From Sulfurimonas sp. (lineage in GTDB: Bacteria; Campylobacterota; Campylobacteria; Campylobacterales; Sulfurimonadaceae): 39,789 bases of DNA. This document shows positions 18,491 through 26,863 of the stretch, piece by piece. Each line of letters starts with the position of its first letter. Position 1 is the stretch's first letter. The notes under the pieces were generated by a model that did no database searches, was not told where the DNA came from, and saw only the letters and a list, made by a program, of their open reading frames with translations. The stretch is from contig JALSLQ010000075.1 in assembly GCA_026988235.1 (NCBI GenBank), positions 1 through 39,789 on the forward strand. The letters are read 5' to 3'. The translations under genes were made by a program, and so were the position numbers.

Positions 18491-19141
18491 TTAGTACTCA
18501 AGCAAATCACTATAGTCGTACTTGTCAAAATCAAGATAAAGCTTTCCATTTTGTTTGATGACTCTGACATCACTATCATACACTGCCAAAAATCTTTTTT
18601 TAATAATTTTTCGCTGATAAGATTCTAAATCAAGTGTTTTAAGATACTCTTTAAGCTCAACGATTTTATTTTCATCTTCTACATCTATAGCTTTTTGAAC
18701 TTGAGGCATTGGTTCAACATCATGCACAGCATCTACACTTTGAGAAAGAAGCTTTGTATTAAGTAACTCTAAAACTTGTTTTAACTGTTCATCTTTTGTG
18801 CTGTAAACTTTTTCTATCTTACTCATTTCATCACGAAGCATTTGTTCTTTGTCATCTATGAGTTTGTCTATCTTTTCTTCAAGTTGTACTATTTTTGCTT
18901 TCAACTGCAAGTTCTCTTTTTGATACAAAGATAAGACCATAGCTACTGTTGTTTTAGGTTTAGTGGGAACTTTATTTTGTTGAGGTTGTTGCACTGGTGT
19001 ATCCCCATTGTTATCAGGAAGGATTATGTACATTATATTATCCTCAACCATATAGTTTAGTTTTTTACTGCGAAGTTTTGAATTAATCATTTCTTTGGAC
19101 ATTTTAAATTTTTTTGAATATGCATCAAGTGTCAATTTCAT
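18491..19141 (-). CDS. Conserved protein with N-terminal HTH-like segment and coiled coil
   Basis: MKLTLDAYSKKFKMSKEMINSKLRSKKLNYMVEDN then long coiled coil; sits 3 nt upstream of fapA. Confidence 0.6.
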   Translation of the reverse strand: MKLTLDAYSKKFKMSKEMINSKLRSKKLNYMVEDNIMYIILPDNNGDTPVQQPQQNKVPTKPKTTVAMVLSLYQKENLQLKAKIVQLEEKIDKLIDDKEQMLRDEMSKIEKVYSTKDEQLKQVLELLNTKLLSQSVDAVHDVEPMPQVQKAIDVEDENKIVELKEYLKTLDLESYQRKIIKKRFLAVYDSDVRVIKQNGKLYLDFDKYDYSDLLEY

Positions 19142-19166
19142 TCATCTTCCTTTATTTGGCGGTTAT

Positions 19167-19802
19167 TTAAAATTTATAAATTGGAGGGATAATTATACCC
19201 GATTTTCTTAGCCAAACACGGTATCCTTTTTTTTCAGTGGCGTGTTTATCTTGAAATGTGTAGAGCGCTGATTTTTTAAACTCTCTTTTTATGAGTAGTT
19301 GATTATACTCTTTGTGAACAGTTAAAAAACGCTGAAAGTTATAATAGGCTGTATCAGAAATCATTACGGTAGAGATATTGAAGTCTTTGTTTTCTAAATA
19401 ACGGGCACAGTCGTTTAGTCCTGTCCCTATAAAGTTTTTATTGCCGAGTATATCTATAAATTGGTTGATTCTTCCTGTATGCACAGCTATACGGAGACCT
19501 TGAAAATAGGAAAATTTTTTTGAGAGTTGTTCTGAAAAATGGTTGAAACTTAGTCCGAGAATTGTTCCGTATCCTCTGAATTTTGGGGTAAGTATACAAT
19601 AAAATCCGTCACCGGTAGGGATGTAGCCTAAGACAAGTTCATTTAAAGGAAGTTTTGCATTTTCAAGAACTCGTTCGATGATTTTTTTGTAACTTCGCGT
19701 TAAAAAATTGATAATTTCAAGTTGCTGTTTTGTAGTAAGTAATGAAAAATTAATAATGTCTATTAAAACAAGATCTGTATTAATTTCTGCTTTATTACTC
19801 AT
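19167..19802 (-). CDS. Stand-alone class III nucleotidyl cyclase-like protein
   Basis: DLVLIDIINFS...GYIPTGDGFYCIL...GLRIAVHTGRI...FIGTGLNDCARYL match the cyclase homology domain layout. Confidence 0.6.
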   Translation of the reverse strand: MSNKAEINTDLVLIDIINFSLLTTKQQLEIINFLTRSYKKIIERVLENAKLPLNELVLGYIPTGDGFYCILTPKFRGYGTILGLSFNHFSEQLSKKFSYFQGLRIAVHTGRINQFIDILGNKNFIGTGLNDCARYLENKDFNISTVMISDTAYYNFQRFLTVHKEYNQLLIKREFKKSALYTFQDKHATEKKGYRVWLRKSGIIIPPIYKF

Positions 19803-19903
19803 GTTAGGAATCCTTTAAGTGCTTGATTTTAACATAAAGTTCTTTTAAATGAACTATATATTATAATTTGAAAGTTTGAAATTAAATTTTTTAGGAAATA
19901 CTT

Positions 19904-20983
19904 ATGAGTAATGGTGTATTAGATATTGTAAAACCTGGGGTTCTTTTTGGTGATGATGTTTTAAAAGTATATAAACATGCTAAAAAGCTTGGCTTTGCTA
20001 TTCCGGCAGTAAATGTAGTAAATACGGACTCTATCAATAGTGTACTCGAAGCGGCTGCAAAAGCCAATTCTCCGGTTATTATACAATTTAGTAACGGGGG
20101 TGCTTCATACTATGCAGGAAAAGGATTGAGCAACGATGGTGAAAAAGCTGCTATTGTCGGTGCAGTCGCGGGTGCAATCCATACACATATGATGGCTGAG
20201 GCTTACGGAGTGGCTGTGATTTTACATACTGACCACGCTTCAAAAAAATTGCTTCCATGGATAAATGCCCTTTTAGAAGCGGGTGAGAGTTATTATAAAA
20301 CACAAGGAAAACCACTTTTTTCTTCTCATATGCTCGACCTTTCAGAAGAGTCTATCAATGAAAATATTGGTACATGTAAAGCCTATCTGGAAAGAATGAG
20401 TAAAATTGGTATGAGTATAGAAATAGAACTTGGTTGCACAGGCGGAGAAGAAGACGGTGTGGACAATACAAATATGGATAATGCACTTTTATATACTCAA
20501 CCCGAAGAGGTGGCTCTTGCTTATAAAGAGTTGCGTGAAATCTCGCCAAACTTCACAATAGCGGCTTCATTTGGAAATGTGCATGGCGTTTACAAACCTG
20601 GAAATGTGCAACTAACACCTAAAATATTAGATAATTCTCAAAAATACATTCAAGATAAATTTCATACCGAAGAAAAACCTGTAAATTTTGTGTTTCATGG
20701 TGGTTCTGGCTCTGAGCCTGAGGAAATCAGCGAAGCTATTGGCTATGGTGTTATTAAAATGAATATTGATACAGATACACAATGGGCAACATGGAATGGT
20801 GTGAGAAAATATGTTGCAAAATATCATGATTACCTGCAAAGTCAAATTGGAAATCCTGAAGGTGAGGACAAACCAAATAAGAAATATTATGATCCTCGAA
20901 AATGGTTGCGTGCTGGTCAAGAAAGTTTAGTAGAGCGTGTTATTCAAGCCTATAAAGACTTAAATGCAATGGATCGCAACTAG
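19904..20983 (+). CDS. fbaA: Class II fructose-bisphosphate aldolase
   Basis: IPAVNVVNTDSINSVLEAAAKANSPVIIQFSNGGASYYAGKG...LHTDHASKKLLPW...ELGCTGGEEDGVD...FHGGSGS. Confidence 0.97.
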   Translation: MSNGVLDIVKPGVLFGDDVLKVYKHAKKLGFAIPAVNVVNTDSINSVLEAAAKANSPVIIQFSNGGASYYAGKGLSNDGEKAAIVGAVAGAIHTHMMAEAYGVAVILHTDHASKKLLPWINALLEAGESYYKTQGKPLFSSHMLDLSEESINENIGTCKAYLERMSKIGMSIEIELGCTGGEEDGVDNTNMDNALLYTQPEEVALAYKELREISPNFTIAASFGNVHGVYKPGNVQLTPKILDNSQKYIQDKFHTEEKPVNFVFHGGSGSEPEEISEAIGYGVIKMNIDTDTQWATWNGVRKYVAKYHDYLQSQIGNPEGEDKPNKKYYDPRKWLRAGQESLVERVIQAYKDLNAMDRN

Positions 20984-21327
20984 GAGTACAATTTTTTATG
21001 AATATCCTTGATACATTTTGTATCAGGATTTTTCGCATAATGTATATGTAAAAGCTGTTTAAGCTTGTTCTCATTAAATCTCCAAAAGTGCTCATTGTCA
21101 AAATCTTCGTGGTTTGTGACCAATGCATGTAACTCTTTTTCACTTAGTTCTCCATGACTGCCTTTTATGATATTTAAAACTAAATCCATTAGTTCACTTT
21201 GTGCCTGAGGGGTTGTGTCATCATCTTTGAGTTGTTTGGTTGGCATGAATTTATACATTTTCCAAGCACTAAGCCCAAGTGCAACTATAAAAGCAATCAT
21301 CATCCATGTAGAAAGAGTTAACTCCAT
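20980..21327 (-). CDS. Membrane-anchored hypothetical protein
   Basis: Single N-terminal TM helix WMMIAFIVALGLSAWKMY; convergent with fbaA, sharing the CTAG overlap. Confidence 0.6.
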   Translation of the reverse strand: MELTLSTWMMIAFIVALGLSAWKMYKFMPTKQLKDDDTTPQAQSELMDLVLNIIKGSHGELSEKELHALVTNHEDFDNEHFWRFNENKLKQLLHIHYAKNPDTKCIKDIHKKLYS

Positions 21328-21379
21328 AAATATCCTTATTTTTTCTTAATTATAGGCTTATTTAGATAAAATTCTATTT

Positions 21380-22087
21380 ATGAATGATAAAGTATTTACC
21401 AAACCGATAAAAAAACAGTTTGAATTTGATGAAGAAGTTGCCGCTGTTTTTGATGATATGCTCGAACGCAGTGTTCCTTTTTATAAAGAAGCGCAAAAAA
21501 TTACGGAATTTTTTGCGTTGAAAAATTTGGATGAAAATGGTGTAATCTATGATTTGGGTTGCTCAACAGCATCAACACTACTTAATATTCATAGAAAATT
21601 ATCAATAAAGGCAGAACTTGTCGGACTAGATAATTCTGAAGCAATGCTCCAGCGTGCAAGACAGAAATGCGAAGCGTATGGTGCTGACATTGAAGTTTGT
21701 ACTGCCGATATTCTTGAGTATGATTATAAAGAGGCAAATGTTTTTATAAGTAACTATACTTTGCAGTTTATTCGTCCTTTAGTTCGCGAAGAGTTAGTTA
21801 AAAAAATTGTAGCGGCATTGAAAAAAGAGGGTGTTTTTATATTCAGTGAAAAGGTTATTTCTCATCATCCTAAACTCAACAAAGAATTAATAGAATGTTA
21901 TTATGGTTTCAAAAAAGAACAAGGATATTCTGAATATGAAATTATGCAAAAACGCGAAGCCTTGGAGAATGTACTTGTACCTTATAGTGAAGAAGAAAAT
22001 ATAAAAATGGCATTAAATGCAGGGTTTTCTCATTGTGAAGTAATACTTCGTTGGGCAAATTTTGCTACATTCATAGCCGTAAAGTAA
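21380..22087 (+). CDS. cmoA: Carboxy-S-adenosyl-L-methionine synthase
   Basis: [24 protein letters not shown]...[16 protein letters not shown]...[16 protein letters not shown]. Confidence 0.92.
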   Translation: MNDKVFTKPIKKQFEFDEEVAAVFDDMLERSVPFYKEAQKITEFFALKNLDENGVIYDLGCSTASTLLNIHRKLSIKAELVGLDNSEAMLQRARQKCEAYGADIEVCTADILEYDYKEANVFISNYTLQFIRPLVREELVKKIVAALKKEGVFIFSEKVISHHPKLNKELIECYYGFKKEQGYSEYEIMQKREALENVLVPYSEEENIKMALNAGFSHCEVILRWANFATFIAVK

Positions 22088-22088
22088 A

Positions 22089-22352
22089 TTACCAGACATT
22101 TTTTTGTACTTTTGGCTTTTCTTTGACAAAAAGACTTTTGACTTTTTTGGCGCCTTTTTTAAGCTCTTTGCCCATAGTATCATAAGTGATGATGTCATCA
22201 TCACCGCACTCTTTGTGGTAATAGCCTTGCAAATCATAGTACTCTTTGCAATCACTGTATACTTTTGCAGAAATTCCGTGTTTGTTTACGCAACCGCTAA
22301 AAAGTATGCTGAGTAGTATTAGTAAATATATTTTTATCATAATCATTTCCAA
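22089..22352 (-). CDS. Small lipoprotein
   Basis: Lipobox LLILLSILFSGC. Confidence 0.6.
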   Translation of the reverse strand: MEMIMIKIYLLILLSILFSGCVNKHGISAKVYSDCKEYYDLQGYYHKECGDDDIITYDTMGKELKKGAKKVKSLFVKEKPKVQKNVW

Positions 22353-22365
22353 GCACTTTGCATAC

Positions 22366-23007
22366 CTAAACCTTAAAACTCTCTTTTGTTTTACAAAATT
22401 CTGTTAAAAAGCACTCTTCACATTTTGGATTTTTAGCAGTGCAAATGTATCTACCAAATAAAACCATTGCCTGATGTAGTACATGTAAGTCTGTTTTAAA
22501 TTTTTTTACCAAAGTAGCTTCTGTTGCCTTTGCGGTTTTATCATCACTGAGTCCAAGTCTGTGTGCAACACGAAAAACATGCGTATCTACTGCCATTAGG
22601 TTTGCACCAGTGTATTCTATCAGTACTACATGTGCTGTTTTTTGCCCGACCCCTGCTAATGTTTGTAAATCTTTTTCATTCATTGGAATTTCACCGTCAT
22701 ATATTTCTTCAAGACGCTTAGCCATGGCAAGAAGGTTTTTTGCTTTGTTGTTAAAAAATGAACAACTGTTAATGAGTCTTTTTATATCTTCTATGTTCGC
22801 TTGGGCAAGGGCTTTAGGAGAAGGGTATTTTTCAAACAAAGCGGGGGTAATAAGATTAACCCGTTTATCGGTGCATTGTGCTGAAAGTGCAACTGATATT
22901 ACTAATTCATAGGCATTTTTATAAGTAAGCTCTGTTACTGCATCACTATAGCGTTCAATAAAGTGTTTTTTTATCTCTTGTATTTCTTTTTTTGTTGCTT
23001 TTTTCAT
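22366..23007 (-). CDS. nth: Endonuclease III
   Basis: LINSCSFFNNKAKNLLAMAKRL...LAGVGQKTAHVVL...VDTHVFRVAHRLGL...C-X6-C-X2-C-X5-C iron-sulfur loop. Confidence 0.96.
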   Translation of the reverse strand: MKKATKKEIQEIKKHFIERYSDAVTELTYKNAYELVISVALSAQCTDKRVNLITPALFEKYPSPKALAQANIEDIKRLINSCSFFNNKAKNLLAMAKRLEEIYDGEIPMNEKDLQTLAGVGQKTAHVVLIEYTGANLMAVDTHVFRVAHRLGLSDDKTAKATEATLVKKFKTDLHVLHQAMVLFGRYICTAKNPKCEECFLTEFCKTKESFKV

Positions 23008-23068
23008 AAATGTATTTTAGCAACTTATATGCTATAATCAAATTAATGACTTTACAAAGGAATATGAT

Positions 23069-25033
23069 ATGGGCATTTTTTCATTATTTTCAAAACAAAA
23101 AAGCATTGATGTATATGATGCGAACAAAGAAAAAGAGACATTGTTTTCGCATTTGGACAAAGATTTTTTTACCGAAGTAGTTGATAACCACGATACCATG
23201 TTACTCTATTATTTACAAGGTGGAGGATGGATAGGCGCAAATAAAACTTTTTTTAAAACAATGAATTATTATGATATAAAAGATTTTCTAAGAGTGAATG
23301 AGAGTATTCGCGATATTTTTTTAAATGAGAGTGAAGAGATATTTACGGAGTCTGATAAAAGTTGGCTAGATTATATTAAAAAGTATAAAAGTGATGGCTA
23401 TAGTGTGAGTATGACGGATAAACAAGGAAATTTATTAAGTATAGAAGCTAAATGTCATAAATATTCAAAAAACAATAAATTATATATTTTGGAATTAAAA
23501 GATGTTACGGATTTACAAAAAGCAAGATTGCAGACCAAAGAAGTAGAAAAATTAAAAACGAAATTTTTAGCAAATATAGGGCATGAATTTAGGACACCAA
23601 TGAATGGTATTTTAGGATTTGTGGAGTTACTTAAATCAACTAGCCTTGATGAAAATCAACATGAATATATTGATATGATTGATTATTCTTCAAAAAATTT
23701 AATGAATAATATTGAAACATTGTTAGATCTATCACAACTTCAAAGTGGGCGCCTTGAAGTAGAAGCTGAACCTTTTAATCTTTTGGTTGAGATGGAAAAG
23801 CTCATTTATACATGCTTTGATAAGGCAAACAATAATGGTGTAGGCGTTATGAGTTTTATAGACCCAAAACTACCTCAAGAATTAGAGGGTGATGCCAGAA
23901 AAATTTTGCAAATTATGCGTTCAATTATTCAAAATGCGATTAAGTTCACACCGCATGGTGGAAAGGTGATTATTGAAGTCAAGCTCTTAAAACGATTGCA
24001 AAATGGGGAATGCACTATAGGGTTTGGGGTTAAAGACAATGGTGAAGGTATGTCTCAAGAGCAGATTGCATTAATGGAAGAACCTTTTACTGCCGGAAGT
24101 CATGCTGATGAACGACTTGGAATTGGGCTGAGTCTTTCAAGTGGTTTGGTGAAACTGATGGGCTCTGAACTCCGAATAAGCAGTGAGATTGGTAATGGTA
24201 CTTATGTGAATTTTGTTCTTGATTTTAAATCTTCAAGAGGGCAAAACTATAAAATGATGCCGAGTAAAAAAGCTAAAGTACTTTTACTAGATAAAGAAAA
24301 AGTAGATGATGCTAATTTTTTAACTATATATCTGCGTTCTTTTGCTATAGATGTTACAAAGTCTTCTGAACTTAGCGATGATGTTTATGAAGATATAGAT
24401 GAGCTTTATATTGTGGCAAATCAGGATAACTCCTCATGGATGCTTGATCTTGCGACATATAAGAAAAAAGCATCGGTAATTCTTTTGTTAGACGAAGATG
24501 AAAAACTAAAAACTAAAATGACACATATAGTGGACGAAGTGATATATAAGCCATTGTTGGCAAGTGCTATCGCTAAACATCTTTATATGGCAAATAGCTT
24601 TAAAAATAATGATGAAGACAAGGCTCAATTGAAAATTCAAAAGAAGGTTGATGCTTTAGTTGTGGAAGATAATATTATTAACCAACGGCTTATCAAAATA
24701 CTGCTTCAAGAGTACAATATTAAAGTATCTACGGCATCTAATGGACTCGAAGCTATTGAAATGTATAAAAAGAAAAAATACGACATTATTTTTATGGATA
24801 TAGATATGCCTTATATGAATGGGATTGTTGCAACCAAAGAGATTAAAGATATGATGCTTATGAAATCACAAGCGCCCATAGTAGCACTTACGGCAATGGC
24901 TATGGAAGGGGATAAAGAGATGCTTTTAAGTGAAGGTCTTGATGATTATCTTTCTAAACCGTTAACACGAGAAAAATTAGAATATATATTAGAAAAATAT
25001 TTACAAATAACACATGAAATTGAATCTGTTTAA
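23069..25033 (+). CDS. Hybrid sensor histidine kinase: PAS-like, HisKA, HATPase, degenerate receiver, receiver
   Basis: FLANIGHEFRTPMNGILGFVELL; GVKDNGEGMSQEQ; GIGLSLSSGLVKLMG; DALVVEDNIINQRL...DIIFMDIDMPYMNGI...APIVALTA...YLSKPL. Confidence 0.92.
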   Translation: MGIFSLFSKQKSIDVYDANKEKETLFSHLDKDFFTEVVDNHDTMLLYYLQGGGWIGANKTFFKTMNYYDIKDFLRVNESIRDIFLNESEEIFTESDKSWLDYIKKYKSDGYSVSMTDKQGNLLSIEAKCHKYSKNNKLYILELKDVTDLQKARLQTKEVEKLKTKFLANIGHEFRTPMNGILGFVELLKSTSLDENQHEYIDMIDYSSKNLMNNIETLLDLSQLQSGRLEVEAEPFNLLVEMEKLIYTCFDKANNNGVGVMSFIDPKLPQELEGDARKILQIMRSIIQNAIKFTPHGGKVIIEVKLLKRLQNGECTIGFGVKDNGEGMSQEQIALMEEPFTAGSHADERLGIGLSLSSGLVKLMGSELRISSEIGNGTYVNFVLDFKSSRGQNYKMMPSKKAKVLLLDKEKVDDANFLTIYLRSFAIDVTKSSELSDDVYEDIDELYIVANQDNSSWMLDLATYKKKASVILLLDEDEKLKTKMTHIVDEVIYKPLLASAIAKHLYMANSFKNNDEDKAQLKIQKKVDALVVEDNIINQRLIKILLQEYNIKVSTASNGLEAIEMYKKKKYDIIFMDIDMPYMNGIVATKEIKDMMLMKSQAPIVALTAMAMEGDKEMLLSEGLDDYLSKPLTREKLEYILEKYLQITHEIESV

Positions 25034-25088
25034 TAACTATTAATATATTACTATTAAACTTCTTCTTATCAATCTATAAGGAACTATA

Positions 25089-25919
25089 ATGAATAAAATT
25101 ACAATGTTACTATCTGTATTGCTTTTGACTGGCTCAATCGTATCTGCAAAAACATTAGTTACAGTAAATGGCAAGGCAATCACACAGCAAGAAGTTGACC
25201 AAGAATTAATGCAGGCAACGCAGGGAAGATTCAACCAAGTGCCAGCTGATCGTCAAGCTGCCTTTAGGCAACAGGTTTTACAACAACTTATAGGCAAAGA
25301 GTTGATTTTTGATGATGCGAAGAAGTCTGGTATTATTCAATCTAAAGCGTATAAGAGTGAGTATAAAAAACTTGAACAAAGAATGAAAAAAGAACTTGCT
25401 ATTCAGGTATGGCAGAAAAAATTGCTTGATAGTATAAAAATTTCAACTAAAGAGCTGAAAAATTACTATAAAAAGAATAAAGAAGAATTTAATGAAAAAG
25501 AGAGTGTGCATGCTCGTCATATTTTAGTGAAGACAAAAGCAGAAGCAGAAAAAATCATAGCACAGTTAAAATCATTAAGTGGCGAAAAATTGAAACAAAA
25601 GTTTATAGAACTTGCGAAAAAAGATTCAACTGGACCTAGTGGATCTAAAGGTGGTGATTTAGGATACTTTAGCAAAGGACAAATGGTGCCGGCTTTTAAT
25701 AGTAAAGTATTTTCTATGAAAAAAGGTACAATAACGCTAGAGCCTGTAAAAACACAATTTGGATACCATGTGATTTATGTGGAAGATAAAAAACCATCAA
25801 TGACAAGAAGTTTTGATGAAGTAAAAATATTTATTGAGCAACGCTTAAAAATGGAAAAATTTAAAGCTGTAATGAAGAAAAAAATGGATGCATTGCAGAA
25901 AAAAGCAAATATCAAGTAA
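25089..25919 (+). CDS. Periplasmic SurA/PpiC-type peptidyl-prolyl isomerase (PEB4-like)
   Basis: Signal peptide; ESVHARHILVKTKAEAEKII...FIELAKKDSTGPSGSKGGDLGYFSKGQMVPAF...VKTQFGYHVIYVEDKK. Confidence 0.92.
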   Translation: MNKITMLLSVLLLTGSIVSAKTLVTVNGKAITQQEVDQELMQATQGRFNQVPADRQAAFRQQVLQQLIGKELIFDDAKKSGIIQSKAYKSEYKKLEQRMKKELAIQVWQKKLLDSIKISTKELKNYYKKNKEEFNEKESVHARHILVKTKAEAEKIIAQLKSLSGEKLKQKFIELAKKDSTGPSGSKGGDLGYFSKGQMVPAFNSKVFSMKKGTITLEPVKTQFGYHVIYVEDKKPSMTRSFDEVKIFIEQRLKMEKFKAVMKKKMDALQKKANIK

Positions 25920-25922
25920 GTT

Positions 25923-26783
25923 ATGCAAGCCTCTCCTCTTTCTAAAATAGTTTTAGAAGAGAGAGAGTTCTTTGTGAAGAGGGATGACTTGATTGATCCC
26001 TATCTTGCCGGCAATAAATATAGAAAACTCTACACTCTTTTAAAAACTCCAAATAATACTTATGACACTTTAATATCTTACGGTGGGTCACAATCTAATG
26101 CAATGCTAGCATTAGCTGCAATGTGCCAGAAAAAAAACTGGAAATTTATCTACTATACAAAAAAACTCTCCAATACACAGAAAAATAAGCATGAAGGAAA
26201 CTATGCACATGCTTTGAGATTAGGAATGCAGCACAGCGAAATTGAAAATGATTACTATAAAAAATTTATAGCCTCTTTGCGCTTACATGTAAATGAAAAA
26301 ACATGCTTTGTTGATCAGGGTGGTGCAGTACAAGAAGCAAAAATAGGTTTGGAAGTTTTGGCACAGGAAGTACGCGAGCAAAACTCTACCTTACATGTAA
26401 AGGCAATGGCAACACCTTCAGGAACGGGAACAACAGCACTTTTTTTAGCATTAGCTTTACCTGAGTATAAAGTTTATACGACACCGTGCATTGGTGATGT
26501 CAGCTATTTAAAACAACAAATGAATGCTTTGGCAAAAATTCCTGATAACCTTACTATTTTAAAACCGAAGAAAAAATATCATTTTGCTAAGCCATACTTG
26601 GAATTTTATGAGATATATAAGCGTTTACATGTAACAGGCATAGAATTTGATTTACTGTATGCTCCTGCAATGTGGCAGGCACTTTTGGAACAAACTGATG
26701 AAAACATTATGTATATACACAGCGGTGGAGTGAGCGGAAACAAAAGTATGCTTGCGCGTTATAAGAAAAAAGGGATTATATAA
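25923..26783 (+). CDS. PLP-dependent 1-aminocyclopropane-1-carboxylate deaminase / D-cysteine desulfhydrase family protein
   Basis: EFFVKRDDLIDPYLAGNKYRKL...SYGGSQSNAMLALAA...ATPSGTGTTALFLALAL. Confidence 0.85.
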   Translation: MQASPLSKIVLEEREFFVKRDDLIDPYLAGNKYRKLYTLLKTPNNTYDTLISYGGSQSNAMLALAAMCQKKNWKFIYYTKKLSNTQKNKHEGNYAHALRLGMQHSEIENDYYKKFIASLRLHVNEKTCFVDQGGAVQEAKIGLEVLAQEVREQNSTLHVKAMATPSGTGTTALFLALALPEYKVYTTPCIGDVSYLKQQMNALAKIPDNLTILKPKKKYHFAKPYLEFYEIYKRLHVTGIEFDLLYAPAMWQALLEQTDENIMYIHSGGVSGNKSMLARYKKKGII

Positions 26784-26788
26784 TCAAC

Positions 26789-26808
26789 TTTGCAACTAAA
26801 GTAGCAAA
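26789..26808. promoter_or_regulatory. Imperfect dyad upstream of clpB (operator or terminator)
   Basis: TTTGC-A-ACT-AA-AGT-A-GCAAA, 9-bp half-sites with one mismatch, between the PLP gene stop and clpB. Confidence 0.35.
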
Positions 26809-26863
26809 ACAAAATGCTTAAAGAGTATATACTGTCACCATAAATAAAAAAAAGGATTGAGAT

